This document shows positions 26,793-36,222 of a DNA stretch of 64,000 nucleotides, one piece after another. The number at the start of each line of letters is the position of its first letter. Within the stretch, counting starts at the first letter, position 1. The notes under the pieces were generated by a model. The model made no database searches, was not told where the DNA came from, and saw only the letters and a list, made by a program, of their open reading frames with translations. Where the stretch lies: the NCBI RefSeq assembly GCF_003951095.1, contig NZ_QXGL01000003.1, positions 124,001 to 188,000 of the forward strand, in the 5' to 3' direction. The stretch is from Bifidobacterium goeldii. Lineage in GTDB: Bacteria; Actinomycetota; Actinomycetes; Actinomycetales; Bifidobacteriaceae. The position numbers and the translations under genes were made by a program.

Positions 26793-28430
26793 ATGCGCAG
26801 TAGGAAAATGATTGCTGCAATGGCAGCAGTGTGCGCGGCAGCAATGGCTTTGTCGGGCTGCGGCAACAGTAATTCAGCAAGCGAAGGCGAAACCGCTGGC
26901 AGCAACGTCATCAGCTACGCGTCTATCGAACCGAAAAGCAAGCTGATCCCGGGCGACACGAACGAGACGCCAGCATTCGTCGTGCTGCGCGAGGTGTTCT
27001 CCGGACTGGTCACCTACAAGCAGGACGGCACCACCGAGAACGAAGTCGCCAAGGAGATCAAGGCCAACGCCGATTCCAGCCAGTACACAATCACCCTCAA
27101 CAGCGGTTGGAAGTTCACCAACGGTGAGGACGTGACTGCTGAATCCTTCGCGAAGGCATGGAGCTACACCGCTAACGCTTCGAACGGTCAGATTGCATCC
27201 TCCTTCTTCTCGTCCATCAAGGGCTATGACGAACTGCAGCAGAAGGGCGTTGACAAGAACGCTCAGCTTTCCGGCCTTGATGTTAAGGACGATCACACGC
27301 TCGTGGTAACGCTGAACGCTCCGAACTCCACGTTCCCGACCATGCTCGGCTACACGGCCTACATGCCGCTGCCTGAAGTGTTCTACAAGGATCCGTCCGC
27401 GTTCGGTGAGAAGCCGATCGGCGACGGCCCGTACAAGATGGATTCGTGGGATCACAACAAGAGCATCAAGATCTCCCGCAACCCCGACTACAAGGGCCCG
27501 CGCAAGGTGAAGAATGACGGCATCGAATTCCGCATCTACACCGATACGAAGGCTGCATACGCTGACGTGCAGGCCGGCAACCTCGACATTATGTCTGGCG
27601 TGCCCGCCTCCGCAATGAAAACGTTCATGACCGACAAGCGCATCAAGGGCTATAGTGAGCCCGGCTCCAGCATCATGTTCATCACGATTCCGGAACGCCT
27701 TGAGCACTTCGGCCTCAACGAGGAAGGCAACCTGCGCCGTCGCGCAATCTCGCTGGCTATCGACCGCAACACGATCTGCAAGAAGATCTTCAACAACACG
27801 CGTACTCCTGCTGTTGACTTCATCGCCCCGTCCATCCCTGGCTACACTGATTCGCTCAAGGGCAAGGACGCGATGGAATACAACGCGAAGGAAGCCAAGA
27901 AGCTGTGGGATCAGGCCAACGCCATCTCCCCATGGACTGGCAAGCTGCGCTTGAGCTATGCTGCTGATCTTGCCGGCTACAAGGAGGCCAGCGACGCTAT
28001 CGTCAACACGTTGAAGAACGATCTGGGCGTGGATGCAGAGACCACCATCATCTCGACCTTCAACGAGCTGGCCGGCATGATGGACGATCGCACCACTGAC
28101 TCGCCGTACATGATGGGCTGGTCTGCTGATTACCCGGCCGCTGACGATTACCTCGTGCAGCTCTACGATTCTTCCACCGCGGACGGCAAGGGTGCAAACT
28201 ACGGCGATTACAAGAACCCCGAGTTCGATGCGCTGATGGACAAGGCACTCGCCTCGCCGAGCGCCGATGAGGCGAACAAGTATTACCAGCAGGGTGAGGA
28301 GCTCCTCGCTAGGGATCTGCCGAACATCCCGCTGTGGTACATGAACGCGACCGGTGCCACTGTGCCGGGCCTCAAGAACGTGAAGTTCAGCTACGACAAC
28401 CTGCCGATGCTTGATCAGATCAGCAAGTGA
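26793..28430 (+). CDS. Oligopeptide ABC transporter substrate-binding lipoprotein
   Basis: 545-residue SBP family 5 protein. The signal peptide ends at the lipobox ALSGCG. Family features include FVVLREVFSGLVTYKQDG, LNSGWKFTNGEDVTAESFAKAW and AISLAIDRNTICKKIF. GGAGAGGAAGA precedes the ATG. No permease or ATPase genes are next to it, so it either works with a system encoded elsewhere or is an extra receptor. Oligopeptides are the usual ligands; sugars or metals are possible for this fold. Confidence 0.9.
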   Translation: MRSRKMIAAMAAVCAAAMALSGCGNSNSASEGETAGSNVISYASIEPKSKLIPGDTNETPAFVVLREVFSGLVTYKQDGTTENEVAKEIKANADSSQYTITLNSGWKFTNGEDVTAESFAKAWSYTANASNGQIASSFFSSIKGYDELQQKGVDKNAQLSGLDVKDDHTLVVTLNAPNSTFPTMLGYTAYMPLPEVFYKDPSAFGEKPIGDGPYKMDSWDHNKSIKISRNPDYKGPRKVKNDGIEFRIYTDTKAAYADVQAGNLDIMSGVPASAMKTFMTDKRIKGYSEPGSSIMFITIPERLEHFGLNEEGNLRRRAISLAIDRNTICKKIFNNTRTPAVDFIAPSIPGYTDSLKGKDAMEYNAKEAKKLWDQANAISPWTGKLRLSYAADLAGYKEASDAIVNTLKNDLGVDAETTIISTFNELAGMMDDRTTDSPYMMGWSADYPAADDYLVQLYDSSTADGKGANYGDYKNPEFDALMDKALASPSADEANKYYQQGEELLARDLPNIPLWYMNATGATVPGLKNVKFSYDNLPMLDQISK

Positions 28431-28457
28431 TAAGACTGTAGCACTCCACTAGCAACG

Positions 28458-28513
28458 ATATGCCCCGGTTGCCAAGGACTCGTGTCAACGAATCTGCGGC
28501 AGCCGGGGCATAT
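28458..28513 (+). terminator. Terminator of the peptide-binding protein gene
   Basis: ATATGCCCCGGTTGCC pairs with GGCAGCCGGGGCATAT (one G-T pair) across a 24-base loop. Confidence 0.75.
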
Positions 28514-28589
28514 TTGGTAATAGCTCGCATTGCCGAAGTAACGGCAAGCATTGCCATTTGACTGTGGCCTGGTGCGCATACCACTGGCC

Positions 28590-28595
28590 TATAAT
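28590..28595 (+). promoter_or_regulatory. Consensus -10 of the response regulator, leaderless
   Basis: TATAAT ends six bases before ATG 28602. With normal spacing the transcript begins at or next to the A of the start codon. Confidence 0.6.
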
Positions 28596-28601
28596 GTGCG
28601 C

Positions 28602-29228
28602 ATGATAACGATAGCCATTGCAGACAACGACCGGTTCGCGCTGGAGATGCTAGCGCGTACGGTTGGGCGCGCACTGCCGGGCTCCCAGCTGCTATGGACG
28701 ACTACCACTGGTGAACGAGCAGTACACCACTGTCTGTATGAGACTGCACCTGACGTACTGCTACTCGACATGTCGCTTGGCGGGACTCCTGACGGAATAG
28801 AAGCTTGCCGGATGATCAGACAGCATGCTGCACGCCCCGCGATTGTGGCTATCACGTCATACTCGCCGGCACACTATCAGCCACTTGCTATTGACGCCGG
28901 TGCGCAAGGGCTCATCAGTAAAGCTGCTACGCCAAAAGCACTGGTTGAAGCTATTCGTGTAATTGCTTCAGGCGGGGTGATGCCAGGGTTTATGGATGCG
29001 GCAACCGCGCATGATGCATTGGCTGCTACTGAGGCTCGGCTTGCACCGCTTTCTGCGCAAGAACGCGAAGTATTACGCTTGTACGCTGACCGGCTTACCA
29101 CTCAGGAGATTGCTGAACAGCTTGGTATTAAAGCGTCTACAGTGTTTGTGGTCATGCGGCACGCGAAAGTAAAACTTGGCGTGAACACACGTGCGGAAGC
29201 AATTCGAGCATTTCTCGGATTGAACTAA
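28602..29228 (+). CDS. LuxR/NarL-family response regulator
   Basis: 208-residue regulator. Receiver domain with acidic pair DND near residue 8, phospho-acceptor Asp56 in LLLDMSLGG and the conserved Lys near KAATPKAL. The C-terminal LuxR HTH reads LSAQEREVLRLYADRLTTQEIAEQLGIKASTVFVVMRHAK. ATG 28602 matches the true start of the receiver and the -10 position. It ends convergently with a four-base overlap with a kinase-like gene that lacks an ATPase domain; that gene is the most likely partner by location. Confidence 0.93.
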   Translation: MITIAIADNDRFALEMLARTVGRALPGSQLLWTTTTGERAVHHCLYETAPDVLLLDMSLGGTPDGIEACRMIRQHAARPAIVAITSYSPAHYQPLAIDAGAQGLISKAATPKALVEAIRVIASGGVMPGFMDAATAHDALAATEARLAPLSAQEREVLRLYADRLTTQEIAEQLGIKASTVFVVMRHAKVKLGVNTRAEAIRAFLGLN

Positions 29229-29932
29229 TTGCGCTTATCATCAAGCGTGTCAATGACTTGGTACGTGCCAGTCATCGCATGTTGAATGAACCTACGCAAT
29301 CGATGTAAATCAGCAATCTGCTCAGCTGGCAGGTCTGTGCGTTCCAAATCATGATCGATCAGCATGATCGCATCCGCAAGATCGTTCGTGGTTCGATCAT
29401 GCAACGCTGCTGCCGCACACTGACGGTCGTGCTGCTGCCGCGAGCGCTCTCGAAGCCGCTGTCGATCGACAGTCCACAGCGAAGTGACACCAAGCGTGAC
29501 CGCAATCATGCAGTACGCAAACGAAATAATCACCGCGTCGGACACACCAAGGCCAAACAAAAGTTTGCGATCCACCAGTATTGCCAATATCGCCAATGCT
29601 GCAGTAATGCCGGCAGCAATACGATTTTGCCGCCAAATAATCATGAGCATAACCGGCACAATCAGCAAATACGAATATGACATGGGGAATGGTGAGACCA
29701 GCCCCATGCACACCAATATTGCAATCAGCCAAGCGCCCGCATCTGGAGCTACAACCAGTACAAGAAGCGCCAGCAGTGCTGCTATGGGTATAAGAAAATA
29801 CGACAGGTGAAACATTGACGGTGCGGGCCAGCGCAATATCATTTCAATGATCACGCACACTGCAACCGCAGCACAGTATGCGGCACGACGACGGCGAATT
29901 CGCTGAGTTAATAGAACCGGAACAGTCATCAT
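29225..29932 (-). CDS. Membrane protein with HisKA_3-like domain but no ATPase domain
   Basis: 235-residue protein with about five membrane segments (residues 15-150), a short linker and a helical region with ALHDRTTNDLADAIMLIDHDLE, which resembles the LHDxxxxxL dimerisation and phospho-acceptor box of NarL-type kinases. It stops about 60 residues later, so the whole HATPase domain is missing. The end overlaps the convergent LuxR regulator by four bases. It begins ten bases after the DUF2142-like gene, so the two are probably one operon. It may be a truncated kinase, a phosphatase-only sensor or a partner for another kinase. Confidence 0.65.
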   Translation of the reverse strand: MMTVPVLLTQRIRRRRAAYCAAVAVCVIIEMILRWPAPSMFHLSYFLIPIAALLALLVLVVAPDAGAWLIAILVCMGLVSPFPMSYSYLLIVPVMLMIIWRQNRIAAGITAALAILAILVDRKLLFGLGVSDAVIISFAYCMIAVTLGVTSLWTVDRQRLRERSRQQHDRQCAAAALHDRTTNDLADAIMLIDHDLERTDLPAEQIADLHRLRRFIQHAMTGTYQVIDTLDDKRN

Positions 29933-29941
29933 GCAGCCTGC

Positions 29942-31468
29942 CTATGCGTTGCGCGCGGCAGCAGTGCAACTATGCGCTACGCGAGCAGCGCTTTCACACG
30001 CGCACAGCACATAGCAGCCGCCTAATGGCAGGAAATACCGGAACTGCACGCCGTCCACGCCCAGCGTGCCAGCAGGCGTATATTGCAGCCACAATGCCAA
30101 ATATGTGAGCAGAATAATGCCGGTTGCCACCGCAATCATGCACCATGCAAACCATCCCATGCGCGCATCAAAGGTGCGGCGAAGCGTTGCAACAAGCAGT
30201 AGTATGCACACGGCAACAATAGCCGCCCACAATGCAAGAATGATCATAGTTTGCGAGCGACTATGCAAATTCGATTGCCCAGTGAGAATAGCGCGCCCGA
30301 TCGCCTGTAATGCGCCGATGACGCCATGCTTGCCGAATGGATCGGCAAACAAGAGATGCTTTTTATCACTCATCGCCTCATAGGAGACCACGCCCGGAGT
30401 CGTGGTAAACCAGCTGGTGAGCCGCATCCAGATGCCCAAAAACACGAATCCAAACACGGTGCCAAGTGCAACAATGAACGAACGTACCGGCAGATCAGTG
30501 GCAGCATGCTTCGCTGCAGGCACTGTTAGCGTGCCATCTGCCGAATCCTGCGGCATACGCATATGCAGGCCACGGCATTGCGGTCGGGCTGGAATGAGCG
30601 TAAGCAACGCCAACAAGAGCAATGGTGTGAACGTGAATTTCGACATCGCCATTAGCACACCCACCATCATCATGGTGACGGTCAGCCACAGACCGGGGGA
30701 GCGTTGCGCGTCTGGTACGCTGCGCGCATTGAACGCGTCACTGCGCGCGCTGGTCATGCACGCGAATAACAAGCAGGTGTACAGCAAACACATTGCTTGC
30801 GCCATTGAATCAGCAGAAATCGCATACGAGTAGCGGAAAGTAAGCAGCGGGCAAGCCAACAGCAACGCCATAGGCAATCGCCATCGCGGCAAGATGCTCA
30901 CGCTCGCAAACGTGGCAGCCACATACACGATCAGCATGAACACTTCCGCCAGCACATAGGTGTGAGCCGCACCAAGATGCATCGCGCGTCCCAACGCAAA
31001 CGCCGCCAACTGCGGCAAATACGCAACAGGCGAGTTCACTGCCGCGTTATTGTATGGCGTATCAACACAATCCGCGCTGCTGCGGGCTTCGCTAGCAGAA
31101 TCCGATGCTGCAGTGCCAGCGCCATAGTGTTCAAGAAAATCTGCAGGAACCGCGTTCGGATCATAACCGTCATAATGATCGATAGAAAACTGCAACCACG
31201 AGCGGTCCACACATCCGCCAACAGTGCCATCACCAGCATGCAAAATACTCTTCGAAGCTACCGGCCGAGCAAGTACATCACCGTTCAAGATGCCGCTCAC
31301 GCGATATGTGTGCGCCCACACATCAGGAATATGGCCCGCAGGAGTGAGCACAATCATCGCCAAGCCCGTGAACGCAACAATTGCAGCCGCGAGCCACGGC
31401 AGCAAACGGTGGATCAAAGGCCATATACCATGCCGTGTGGCGCCGTTTGCTGCCGTTGTATTGATCAT
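29942..31468 (-). CDS. Multi-pass membrane protein, DUF2142-like
   Basis: 508-residue integral membrane protein with about ten hydrophobic segments. A first large outside loop (about 45-140) contains WAHTYRVSGILNGDV and SIDHYDGYDP, and VNSPVAYLPQLAAFALGRAM follows. The layout resembles DUF2142 / GT-C-like membrane proteins linked to surface polysaccharide or glycolipid work; no catalytic motif can be proven. GAGAGGGA lies before ATG 31468. It is followed at once by the kinase-like gene. Confidence 0.7.
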   Translation of the reverse strand: MINTTAANGATRHGIWPLIHRLLPWLAAAIVAFTGLAMIVLTPAGHIPDVWAHTYRVSGILNGDVLARPVASKSILHAGDGTVGGCVDRSWLQFSIDHYDGYDPNAVPADFLEHYGAGTAASDSASEARSSADCVDTPYNNAAVNSPVAYLPQLAAFALGRAMHLGAAHTYVLAEVFMLIVYVAATFASVSILPRWRLPMALLLACPLLTFRYSYAISADSMAQAMCLLYTCLLFACMTSARSDAFNARSVPDAQRSPGLWLTVTMMMVGVLMAMSKFTFTPLLLLALLTLIPARPQCRGLHMRMPQDSADGTLTVPAAKHAATDLPVRSFIVALGTVFGFVFLGIWMRLTSWFTTTPGVVSYEAMSDKKHLLFADPFGKHGVIGALQAIGRAILTGQSNLHSRSQTMIILALWAAIVAVCILLLVATLRRTFDARMGWFAWCMIAVATGIILLTYLALWLQYTPAGTLGVDGVQFRYFLPLGGCYVLCACESAARVAHSCTAAARNA

Positions 31469-31673
31469 CTTGTTCCCTCTCCGCAGGTTCTTCTCTGCAC
31501 GCTGAACGAACCCATGAACACCATGTATCTACAGGTATTCTATCCGTGGCCTACAGCATGCCGCGAGCTTTTTGCGCCCATAATCCGCCATAAACAACGC
31601 CTATAGGTAGTCGGCGTTGCGCGCGCAAACACCCCGGTATGCTGGCCGCAGCGATATATGGGGGAGGTTCGCG

Positions 31674-32228
31674 ATGACATTAGAAATACTTGATTGGCAT
31701 GATGGCAGTCTGCTGGCGAAACCAGTGTTTGATGCGTTGAACGCGTTGATTGCTGCCGGTGCGCCAGAGCATCAGATTTTGGGTGTCACGATCAACAGTG
31801 ATGAGGAGTCTGATACTGACTTGTGGTGCCCGCGATACGGTATTCCATTTGAAAACACTGGCAACGTGGTCATCACGCATACGCATAAGACGCGTAAAGC
31901 GCCGCCACAGTTTGCTGCCGCGCTCGTTACCGGGGATACGCATGCTGATTTGAACGGGGTTGTGAAGCATACGCTTGAAGTTTCAAAAGTAAGTTTTGCG
32001 CCGATTGATGCGGCTGTGGCAGCAACAGGTATGGAATCTGACGGCATGTCTCCGATTGGATTGCCGGCGGACTGGCCGCTGCTTATTGACCAGCATATTC
32101 TCTCTATTCCGCGGTTGTATCTCGGCAGTGGCATTCGCCAGTCGAAACTGGTGATTGACGGAGCGTTATTCGATCGTATTCCTAACGTGCAATTCGTTTC
32201 TGGGTTGGGCAGACCGCGCCAATGGTAG
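31674..32228 (+). CDS. YbaK/EbsC family protein (aminoacyl-tRNA deacylase-like)
   Basis: 184-residue protein. The C-terminal half holds the YbaK/ProX-like motif SPIGLPADWPLLIDQHILSI and a GSGIRQSKLVID segment, matching the family pattern GxxSPxG..xxxxxID and sxGxrxxxi. Many members hydrolyse mischarged tRNA. A first half of about 60 residues includes an unusual acidic DEESDTD stretch. GGGGGAGG precedes ATG 31674; the frame is open further upstream. The key Lys of bacterial YbaK is not clear here, so activity is uncertain. Confidence 0.65.
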   Translation: MTLEILDWHDGSLLAKPVFDALNALIAAGAPEHQILGVTINSDEESDTDLWCPRYGIPFENTGNVVITHTHKTRKAPPQFAAALVTGDTHADLNGVVKHTLEVSKVSFAPIDAAVAATGMESDGMSPIGLPADWPLLIDQHILSIPRLYLGSGIRQSKLVIDGALFDRIPNVQFVSGLGRPRQW

Positions 32229-32347
32229 TGTTTCCACCCGCAATCTGACTGTTCGCGCAGTAGTCTTAAACCAATACGGGAACGTGCCGGCTGGCAGCTC
32301 ACTCATGCACGGCGCGTATTGGCAGCGGACAGGGAGGTTCGGGGGAA

Positions 32348-33385
32348 ATGGCTAAGGATAGTGACCGTCGCGAAGGGCGCGGTAAGCAGAATCGTGATAG
32401 CGGCGAGGGCCAAGACAAGCCGCGCAGGAAAACCATCGACCGGATGCTTGATCGGGCGCGCGATGGCATGAGTGAGATTGAATCCGGCGCTAGTGTTGCT
32501 GAACGGCTCGCGCGTGCGGCAAAATCCTCCGACATGCTCAGTGCCGTATGGACACTGCCACCCGCCCAGCGGCTCATGTTCCACCCGGGTACTCAGTTGA
32601 CTGACATTGATGGCGGTTCTACACCTGGTTTTGACGGTGACAAGGATGACGGTGAGCGTTTTATTGACATCAGTTCCAGCGAAATCGCCCGTTATCAGCG
32701 ACTGTTGTACGCCAATGGGGTAAAAGGGTCATCGCGCAGGTTGTTAATCGTGCTGCAAGGCATGGATGCTTCTGGCAAAGGCGGTATTGTGCGCCACGTG
32801 TTCCGGCAAGGTGACCCCATGGGCATTCACTATCACGGATTCGGCAAGCCCACTGCTGAAGAGCTGGAGCATGATTTTCTCTGGCGTGTGCAGCGTGAAC
32901 TGCCAAAACATGGTTGGATTGCTGTATTTGATCGCTCACATTATGAAGATATTGTTATGCCACATGTGTACGGCACTGTGCCTGAGGAAATATGGCGAGC
33001 ACGCTATGAGCAAATCAATACGTTTGAACGTAACCTTGCTGCCGATGGGTGTGCAATTATCAAGATTTTTCTGGTGATGAGTCGCGATGAGCAGCGTCGG
33101 CATTTTCTTGCTCGACTTGATGATCCGACGAAATTCTGGAAGTTTGATCTTTCCGATCTTGATGCGCGTGACCGTTGGGATGATTATATGGCCGCATGGC
33201 AGGAGGTGTTTGAGCGAACGAGTACGCCCGCAGCACCGTGGTATTTGGTGCCGGCAGATAGCCGCTGGTATTCGCGCGCGGTTGTCTCGGAACTGTTACG
33301 CGTTACGTTGAAAAACATGAATATGACCTGGCCAGGATTGAACGCTGATATTGATCGCGAGGAAGCTATACGACGGTTGAGGTAA
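32348..33385 (+). CDS. ppk2: Polyphosphate kinase 2 (PPK2)
   Basis: 345-residue PPK2. Walker A LQGMDASGKGGIVRHV, the DRSHYED catalytic motif and the lid region with MSRDEQRRHFLARLDDPTKFWKF are clear. Known PPK2 enzymes phosphorylate nucleoside mono- or diphosphates with polyphosphate. An N-terminal basic extension of about 60 residues (SDRREGRGKQNRD...) precedes the domain. AGGGAGG precedes the ATG. A polyphosphate glucokinase gene at 56806 is a functional neighbour in the same window. Confidence 0.92.
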   Translation: MAKDSDRREGRGKQNRDSGEGQDKPRRKTIDRMLDRARDGMSEIESGASVAERLARAAKSSDMLSAVWTLPPAQRLMFHPGTQLTDIDGGSTPGFDGDKDDGERFIDISSSEIARYQRLLYANGVKGSSRRLLIVLQGMDASGKGGIVRHVFRQGDPMGIHYHGFGKPTAEELEHDFLWRVQRELPKHGWIAVFDRSHYEDIVMPHVYGTVPEEIWRARYEQINTFERNLAADGCAIIKIFLVMSRDEQRRHFLARLDDPTKFWKFDLSDLDARDRWDDYMAAWQEVFERTSTPAAPWYLVPADSRWYSRAVVSELLRVTLKNMNMTWPGLNADIDREEAIRRLR

Positions 33386-33427
33386 CCCGTTGACGTTCAC
33401 CAGATAACGTTCACCACAGGCCGCTAG

Positions 33428-33433
33428 TAAGCT
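33428..33433 (+). promoter_or_regulatory. -10-like hexamer of the helicase gene, probably leaderless
   Basis: TAAGCT ends eight bases before ATG 33442. Upstream, ACGTTCACC is repeated at 33392 and 33406. Confidence 0.4.
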
Positions 33434-33441
33434 AGGGCAGT

Positions 33442-36018
33442 ATGACTGACGAGACGAATTACGGTTCTTTAGGGCGACTAGCTCCAAGCTGGGACGGCGA
33501 CGAGCGCAACATTGATTCCGACGAAATCTATGAGCGATTTTTCGGTTGGGTTCACGATGTGAAACACGTTGACCCGTGGCCTCACCAAGAAGAAGCCATT
33601 ATGGACTTGCTCGCTGGCGATCACGTGATTCTCAACACGCCCACCGGCTCGGGCAAATCCTTGGTGGCGCTCGGCATGCATTTTGCTGCGCTGTGCACTG
33701 GTCGACGCTCCTATTACACTGCGCCGATTAAAGCGCTGGTTTCTGAGAAGTTCTTCGATCTGGTCGACGTGTTCGGCCGCGACAATGTCGGCATGATCAC
33801 CGGCGACACGCATATTAACGCCGACGCGCCGATCATCTGCTGCACGGCAGAAATCCTCGCCAATCAAGCATTACGCGAAGGCCGCCACGCCGACATTGGC
33901 TGCGTAGCAATGGACGAATTCCACTATTACGGCGACCCCGAGCGCGGTTGGGCATGGCAAGTACCGCTGCTCACCCTGCCCAAAACCCAGTTTCTACTCA
34001 TGAGTGCCACGCTCGGCAACGTCGACGCGATCGCTGACAAGCTTGAAGACATGACCGACGTAGACGTTGACATTATTGCCAACGCGCCCCGCCCGGTACC
34101 GCTCACCTACGAGTACACGCTCGACCCGCTTGAGAAAACCGTCGAACTCGCCTTCCGCAACGGTGAAACACCGATTTACGTCGTGCACTTTTCCCAAGAT
34201 GCGGCACTGGAAACCGCGCAAGCGCTCGCTTCCACTGGCGTATCCAGCAAAGAGCAGCGTAACGCGATCGCCGAAGCGATTAAGGGCGTGAAGTTCACTA
34301 CTGCATTTGGCAAGATTTTGCAACGTTTGCTGCGCACTGGCGTTGGTATTCACCACGCTGGTATGCTGCCACGCTATCGTCGACTGGTTGAACAGCTCGC
34401 ACAGCAGGGTTTGCTGCCAGTAATCTGCGGCACTGACACGCTTGGCGTGGGCATTAACGTGCCAATTCACTCCGTAGTGCTTACCGCGCTAACGAAGTTC
34501 GATGGCTCGAAAATGCGCCGTTTGCGCGCTCGCGAATTCCACCAGATTGCTGGCCGTGCAGGCCGTATGGGCTTCGACACTGAAGGCTTGGTGATCGCGG
34601 AGGCACCTGAATTTGAGATCGAGAACGCGAAAGCTGTTGCCAAGGCTGGCAATGATCCGAAGAAGCTTAAGAAAGTCAAGCGCAAGAAGGCGCCTGAAGG
34701 TTTTGTAACGTGGAATCAAAACACGTTCGACAAGCTGATTGAAGCCGCGCCTGAAACCCTAGTGCCGCATATGAAGATCACGCATTCGATGGTTTTGAAC
34801 GAGGTGGCGCAGGGTGGTGACGCGCGCCGGCGTGTGGATGAGCTGATCGACGACTCATCGGTCGGTGCTGAACAGAAAGAGCATCTTCATGAGCGTGCTG
34901 ATGAGATTTTCACCACGTTGTTTGATACCAACGTGATTGAAGTTGAAGATCGTGCCGATGGCGGCAAGGATTACTTCCTTGACGTTGACATGCCTGACGA
35001 TTTTGCGCTCGACCAGCCGCTTTCGCCGTTCCTGTTGGCCGCGTTGGAGCTGCTTGACCCCGAATCTGACACGTATGCGCTTGATGTGATTTCGATGGTT
35101 GAAGCCACGCTCGAGGATCCGAAGCAGGTATTGCGTGCTCAAGAACGCCAAGCGCGCGATGCAGCAATGGCTCGCATGAAAGAAGATGGCCTCGACTATG
35201 ACGAGCGCATGGACAAGCTGCAGGAAATCACCTATCCGAAGCCGTTGGAAGATATGTTGCAGGCCGCGTTCGACCAGTATCGCGCTGATGTACCGTGGGC
35301 GAATGATTATTGGCTTTCACCAAAATCAGTAGTGCGCGACATGGTCGAGACAGCATCCGACTTCACTGGATATATTGCCCGCTACAATATCGCCCGCTCC
35401 GAAGGCACGCTGTTACGCTACCTGTCGGACGCGTATCGTGCGCTCGCTCGCACCGTGCCGGACGATAAGCTTGACGACCAGTTACGTGACGTGATCTCGT
35501 GGCTGCGCGTAGTAGTGCGTTCGATTGACTCCAGTTTGGTTGACGAGTGGGAGAATGCTGGTAATCCGGATGCGCAGAAGGCTGCTGAGGATGCTGCGAA
35601 TCTTGCAGCGCCAGGAGCTAAGGATGCGGTGGTTGAAGACCGACGCGGTTTGATTGTGCTGATTCGTAACGCAATGTTCCGCCGCGTGCAGCTTATGGAC
35701 CTCGACCGCCCGGATGAGCTCGGCGCGCTCGACAAGGATTGGGGTTACGGCGTGCACGAGTGGGAGGATGTGCTCGACGACTACTATGACGAGCACGAAT
35801 ACGTTGGTATTGACGCGGCCGCTCGCTCCGGCAAGCTGTTCATTCTCGATGATTCGCTGGAGCAGAAAGAACACGCGTGGAAGGTGCGTCAGATTATCGA
35901 CGACTCCGATGGCGACCATGATTGGGCGATCACCGGCACCGTTGACCTCGACACCACGCAGGAAAGCGGTGAAGTAGTCTTCTTCGACTACCACGTCGGC
36001 AGCATCGACAACGCCTGA
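33442..36018 (+). CDS. Ski2-like DEAD/DEAH RNA helicase, DUF3516
   Basis: 858-residue superfamily II helicase. Motif I TPTGSGKS, motif Ia/Ib region, motif II MDEFHYYGD (DEFH), motif III MSATLGN and motif VI QIAGRAGRMGFD are in order in the first 380 residues. The remainder is a long helical DUF3516 region typical of actinobacteria. The family is placed with Ski2/Mtr4/Dob1-type RNA helicases; the in vivo substrate is unknown. The first of the long composite repeats begins directly after the stop. Confidence 0.92.
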   Translation: MTDETNYGSLGRLAPSWDGDERNIDSDEIYERFFGWVHDVKHVDPWPHQEEAIMDLLAGDHVILNTPTGSGKSLVALGMHFAALCTGRRSYYTAPIKALVSEKFFDLVDVFGRDNVGMITGDTHINADAPIICCTAEILANQALREGRHADIGCVAMDEFHYYGDPERGWAWQVPLLTLPKTQFLLMSATLGNVDAIADKLEDMTDVDVDIIANAPRPVPLTYEYTLDPLEKTVELAFRNGETPIYVVHFSQDAALETAQALASTGVSSKEQRNAIAEAIKGVKFTTAFGKILQRLLRTGVGIHHAGMLPRYRRLVEQLAQQGLLPVICGTDTLGVGINVPIHSVVLTALTKFDGSKMRRLRAREFHQIAGRAGRMGFDTEGLVIAEAPEFEIENAKAVAKAGNDPKKLKKVKRKKAPEGFVTWNQNTFDKLIEAAPETLVPHMKITHSMVLNEVAQGGDARRRVDELIDDSSVGAEQKEHLHERADEIFTTLFDTNVIEVEDRADGGKDYFLDVDMPDDFALDQPLSPFLLAALELLDPESDTYALDVISMVEATLEDPKQVLRAQERQARDAAMARMKEDGLDYDERMDKLQEITYPKPLEDMLQAAFDQYRADVPWANDYWLSPKSVVRDMVETASDFTGYIARYNIARSEGTLLRYLSDAYRALARTVPDDKLDDQLRDVISWLRVVVRSIDSSLVDEWENAGNPDAQKAAEDAANLAAPGAKDAVVEDRRGLIVLIRNAMFRRVQLMDLDRPDELGALDKDWGYGVHEWEDVLDDYYDEHEYVGIDAAARSGKLFILDDSLEQKEHAWKVRQIIDDSDGDHDWAITGTVDLDTTQESGEVVFFDYHVGSIDNA

Positions 36019-36022
36019 CCCT

Positions 36023-36174
36023 CCTTGGCCCCCTCGGCTAGGCCGAGCCGTGAAACGGACAACCTAGTAGGTTGTCCGTAGGCGAGGAGCGAGCGATAGC
36101 GAGCCAGTAGACAGTCAGCCGAAGGCTGTCCGTTATTGCAGGACGCTGTCAGCGAAGCTGACTGGGGGAGTGTC
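36023..36174 (+). repeat. Composite palindromic repeat, long form (copy B1)
   Basis: About 150 bp after the helicase gene. Order: CTCGGC-CTA-like palindrome, hairpin ACGGACAACC/GGTTGTCCGT, constant core GGCGAGGAGCGAGCGA, hairpin CAGCC/GGCTG, constant GCAGGACGCTG, hairpin GTCAGC/GCTGAC, end TGGGGGAG. Copies B2 (52708) and B3 (58904) share the layout in the opposite orientation. Confidence 0.9.
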
Positions 36175-36199
36175 AGGCGGCTGAAAGCCGCCAACCATA

Positions 36200-36213
36200 G
36201 TGCAATATTGCAC
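36200..36213. promoter_or_regulatory. 14-bp palindrome upstream of rarA
   Basis: GTGCAATATTGCAC is a perfect palindrome ten bases before the LexA-type box. It could be a second operator. Confidence 0.4.
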
Positions 36214-36222
36214 GCGTCCTTG

